DNA of 58,216 nucleotides, from NCBI GenBank assembly GCA_000482145.1, contig AUXH01000043.1:1-58216 (forward strand), read 5' to 3'. Below the pieces are notes generated by a model that had not been told where the DNA came from, ran no database searches, and was given only the letters and a program-made list of their open reading frames with translations. This DNA is from Strigomonas culicis (Eukaryota > Euglenozoa > Kinetoplastea > Trypanosomatida > Trypanosomatidae). The position numbers and the translations under genes were made by a program. The first letter of the stretch is position 1; every line of letters begins with the position of its first letter. This document shows positions 56,027-58,216 of the stretch, piece after piece.

Positions 56027-56363
56027 TTCCCTAGACGGCCTTGTGGTGGTAAGTATGAGTACAGAATACAAATACACACGTACAAGCGCCCAAACAAACA
56101 AACAAACAAAAGAGTGAATTAATTCGTTCTGCTTCGTTAACTATAAAACTACGTGTAAGAGAGAGAGGGGGGGGGGAAGATCGATGGAACATGATACGAG
56201 AGATGGGCCATGTGGAAAAAACAGTACACAAGCCTCTTCCCCTAGTTGGAACAAAATACAATACATTCACAAACATGCAGAGCAATCCCACTTTAGCGAA
56301 TAGCGCTCATCTATGAAAGGTTGCAAAAATGTGGAAGAAATAGTAAAGCCAACAAAGCCGACG
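56027..56363. other. Gene-free spacer (0.34 kb)
   Basis: It contains a CAAA repeat (about 56089-56110) and a plus-strand GA run followed by ten G's (56157-56179), a strong candidate pyrimidine tract for the CCDC6-like gene with AG at 56149-56150. The right part is the 3' UTR of the histone-fold gene. Confidence 0.6.
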
Positions 56364-57170
56364 TCAAAAACGCAGCGTCGACTGCTTCAAAGGTGGTGCG
56401 ACGGATCTTGCGGGTGCGGCTGCTGCCGCTGCGGCGGAGACCCTCTTCCTGCGCTCGCCGGTTCCCTGCGGGCGCGCGTGCACTTCTACCGCGGCCGGCG
56501 CCTCCGCGTGGCTCTGCTGATGCTGGGCGATGGCCGTCCGCTGCCTCTGCAGCTTCTGCGCACCCTGCCGGCGGTCCGCCCCCGGCAGCGGCGGGATGAC
56601 ATCCGCCAGGAAAGCGTAGCGGTCCACCATCCGCACCACGCGCGCCAGGTCGGCGTACTGCACCGTCTTGCGGTTGTGGCGACTCGCCTCCGCCGCGGCG
56701 AGGCGCGTGAGGTCCTGCAGGATGCGCTCAACCGCCTCCGTGGCGAACAGCGCCGCCTCCTTCGCAACGATGGTGGAGTGTGCCTCGTACTTGAGCAGCT
56801 CCTTCACGCGGCTGGTGGCAAAGGCGGGCGCGTAGCGGCGCGAGGACGTGTCCTCCGCCTCGGGCGCACTTGCGTCGTCCTCCTCGTCGTCGTCGAGGTC
56901 CACCGCAAGGGCGTCGGCCTCCACCGCAGCGGCCGCGTACGGCCCGCCTGGCGCCTCCATGCCTTCCTCGTCGAAAGTCTCGCCGGGGTCTTCCGCGTCC
57001 GCGTCGTCGTCTATGATGTAATCTTCTATGCGTTCGTTGTCAGAGGAGGACGAGGGATGGTACGGCGCCAACCGCGGGACCATGTAGGGGGCGTCCGCGG
57101 GGTCCATCGTCTCGTCGAGGGTTTCGTCGAAGGTCTCGCCAACATCGACGTCTGGCTCCTCTGTGTTCAT
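56364..57170 (-). CDS. Histone-fold protein, Dpb3/CHRAC1/POLE4/NF-YC-like (268 aa)
   Basis: Residues about 113-195 form one histone fold. The order ATSRVKELLKYE, then IVAKEAALFATEAVERILQDL, then KTVQYADLARVV and finally YAFLADVIPPLP matches the CHRAC1/POLE4/Dpb3 group (human CHRAC1: LPLSRVRTIMK ... LTYSDLANT ... FQFLADILP). Such subunits pair with a Dpb4/POLE3-type partner in DNA polymerase epsilon, or in ISWI-type remodelers, and bind DNA non-specifically. The N-terminal 110 residues are strongly acidic and include the same GETFDE hexamer twice (11-16 and 63-68). The C-terminal 70 residues are basic and low complexity. No other NF-Y feature is visible, so the NF-YC role is less likely. The ATG at 57170 is the first one; the frame extends only through GTG. 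Confidence 0.85.
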   Translation of the reverse strand: MNTEEPDVDVGETFDETLDETMDPADAPYMVPRLAPYHPSSSSDNERIEDYIIDDDADAEDPGETFDEEGMEAPGGPYAAAAVEADALAVDLDDDEEDDASAPEAEDTSSRRYAPAFATSRVKELLKYEAHSTIVAKEAALFATEAVERILQDLTRLAAAEASRHNRKTVQYADLARVVRMVDRYAFLADVIPPLPGADRRQGAQKLQRQRTAIAQHQQSHAEAPAAVEVHARPQGTGERRKRVSAAAAAAAPARSVAPPLKQSTLRF

Positions 57171-57778
57171 GGATAGAGATAAAGAAGCGGGTACACGCGC
57201 ACGTATATGGGCTGACACGTAATGTCTAATGAAAACAGGGCTTTATAAGTAAAGAACACGCAAGCATAAACGCAGGGAACAGAGAGAAAGGGGCAAAACA
57301 AAAAAAGATAACAACATCTGTAGGTCACAGTAATTTACTTTTTTTTTCTTTTACAGTTGCTATGGACACACGTGTTACTTACAGCGCATACCCACTGGCA
57401 CTTGCGAAGGTACACATTTTTTTTTTTTGATATGCAAGATGCAGTATTCGTTCTTTACAGGGGGCAATTACATATATAGAAGAAAAAAAATCATTAAATC
57501 AGCACCTCACTTTCATCAAAAGTTATATATGTAGCGTGCAAAACGAAGAATAAAGAAAAAGAAAAAAAGAGTTGGTTTACCTTTGCTATTCATAGTGTTT
57601 TTTTTTCTACGTTTTTTTTTTCCCTTCCTTGAGCTAACAAAGAAAAAAAAAGCAACGTAATTTTAAAAAAAGCGTTTTGACTTCACAAGGAAGAAGGGAG
57701 AAACGACACAAAAAAGAAAAACAAAAAGAATGTCTTGCAGCATAGAAATTTCAAAAAGACACTCTTTTATATAAATAG

Positions 57779-57796
57779 TATATATATATATATATA
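57779..57796. repeat. TA dinucleotide microsatellite
   Basis: A short TA run inside the AT-rich end region. Confidence 0.85.
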
Positions 57797-58194
57797 CTGT
57801 TCGGCTTAGAGCAACTTCTCCTTTAAGAGGAGATACAGCAAATCATTTTATCTCGAATTACTTCTGAAATCGAAAGAGAAAGAAAACACGAATTTGACCC
57901 ATCATAGAAGCTTCACCAAGAGCAAATGGAGGAAACGAAGAACAAAAAGGATGAAGCGGGGTCGGGGGAAAAAAAAAATTATACAACAGAATAATGATTC
58001 ACAAAACGGGGAGTACAGAACTACAAAAAAAAAGTAAAACACCTTAACCATCCGATGCTCACTCTCTACTAAAAGGTATAGTATCTTTGTCGTCAGTGTA
58101 CTGCATGTTTGTCAATGGGTGGAAAGAGAAAATACTAGTTACCTATCCCTTTCTTTTGAACGTTAAAAGCATTATTGCTCTTTTTTTTTTTTTA

Positions 58195-58216
58195 ATATAT
58201 ATATATATATATATAT
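58195..58216. repeat. TA dinucleotide microsatellite at the right end
   Basis: The last 22 bases of the window are pure AT/TA following a T-run; the sequence stops inside the repeat. Confidence 0.9.

Larger units (their letters stand above)
57171..58216. other. Gene-free AT-rich end of the window (1.05 kb)
   Basis: No open frame of note on either strand. It holds several homopolymer runs, a TA repeat (57779-57796) and a terminal TA repeat. It would be the leader of the histone-fold gene and the 3' UTR of the next gene upstream, which lies outside the window. A candidate pyrimidine tract for the histone-fold gene is at about 57278-57297. Confidence 0.6.

Noticed and set aside
56157..56179. 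GA/G-run as a promoter or G-quadruplex
   Set aside because: It sits exactly where a splice pyrimidine tract is expected for the CCDC6-like gene, and a single G-run cannot form an intramolecular quadruplex.
1..58216. tRNA, snRNA, rRNA, transposon or retroelement genes
   Set aside because: No tRNA box A/B pair, reverse transcriptase or transposase motif, or long repeat was seen in any spacer; a covariance-model scan would be needed to be certain.

Overview
The window reads as nuclear DNA of a trypanosomatid (Kinetoplastea). All 23 supportable protein genes lie on the minus strand, none has an intron, and GC-rich coding blocks are separated by AT-rich, low-complexity spacers. Several genes have a pyrimidine tract (minus strand) followed by AG just upstream of the start, the layout of a spliced-leader trans-splicing acceptor. 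This is one segment of a polycistronic unit transcribed from position 58216 towards position 1, with no strand switch. The standard genetic code is used throughout. An AP-2 sigma gene argues against African trypanosomes (T. brucei group), which are known to have lost AP-2. The genus cannot be fixed from the sequence alone. Both ends of the window fall in TA microsatellites, so it may be a whole contig broken at repeats.

Order along transcription (right to left): a histone-fold protein of the Dpb3/CHRAC1/POLE4 type; a CCDC6-like coiled-coil protein; asparaginyl-tRNA synthetase with a GlnRS-type N-terminal domain; AP-2 sigma; the ER membrane complex subunit EMC5; a probable mitochondrial ribosomal protein bL32m; an unknown 565-aa protein; twinfilin; an unknown 668-aa protein; an EHD/dynamin-like GTPase with a Q/M-rich tail; a Prp43/DHX15-type DEAH helicase; a 1846-aa kelch protein; a GH65 glycosidase/phosphorylase-like protein fused to a degenerate HAD domain; a small membrane protein; a PDE12-like exonuclease; an unknown disordered 858-aa protein; a CorA/Mrs2-type Mg2+ channel; a single-active-site PDI; an unknown 512-aa protein; a 1641-aa two-pseudokinase/LRR/dual-specificity phosphatase protein ('kinatase'); a 1360-aa helical-repeat-like protein; the DNA glycosylase OGG1; and an unknown coiled-coil protein.

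As is normal in trypanosomatids, neighbours are functionally unrelated, so gene context says little about function. Recurring themes are membrane traffic (AP-2 sigma, EHD, EMC5, PDI), RNA processing and translation (Prp43, AsnRS, bL32m, PDE12-like) and DNA/chromatin (OGG1, histone fold). The most unusual protein architectures are the kinatase, the GH65 plus pseudo-HAD fusion and the AsnRS with a GlnRS-like appendix. No tRNA, rRNA, transposon, CRISPR array or viral element was recognised.
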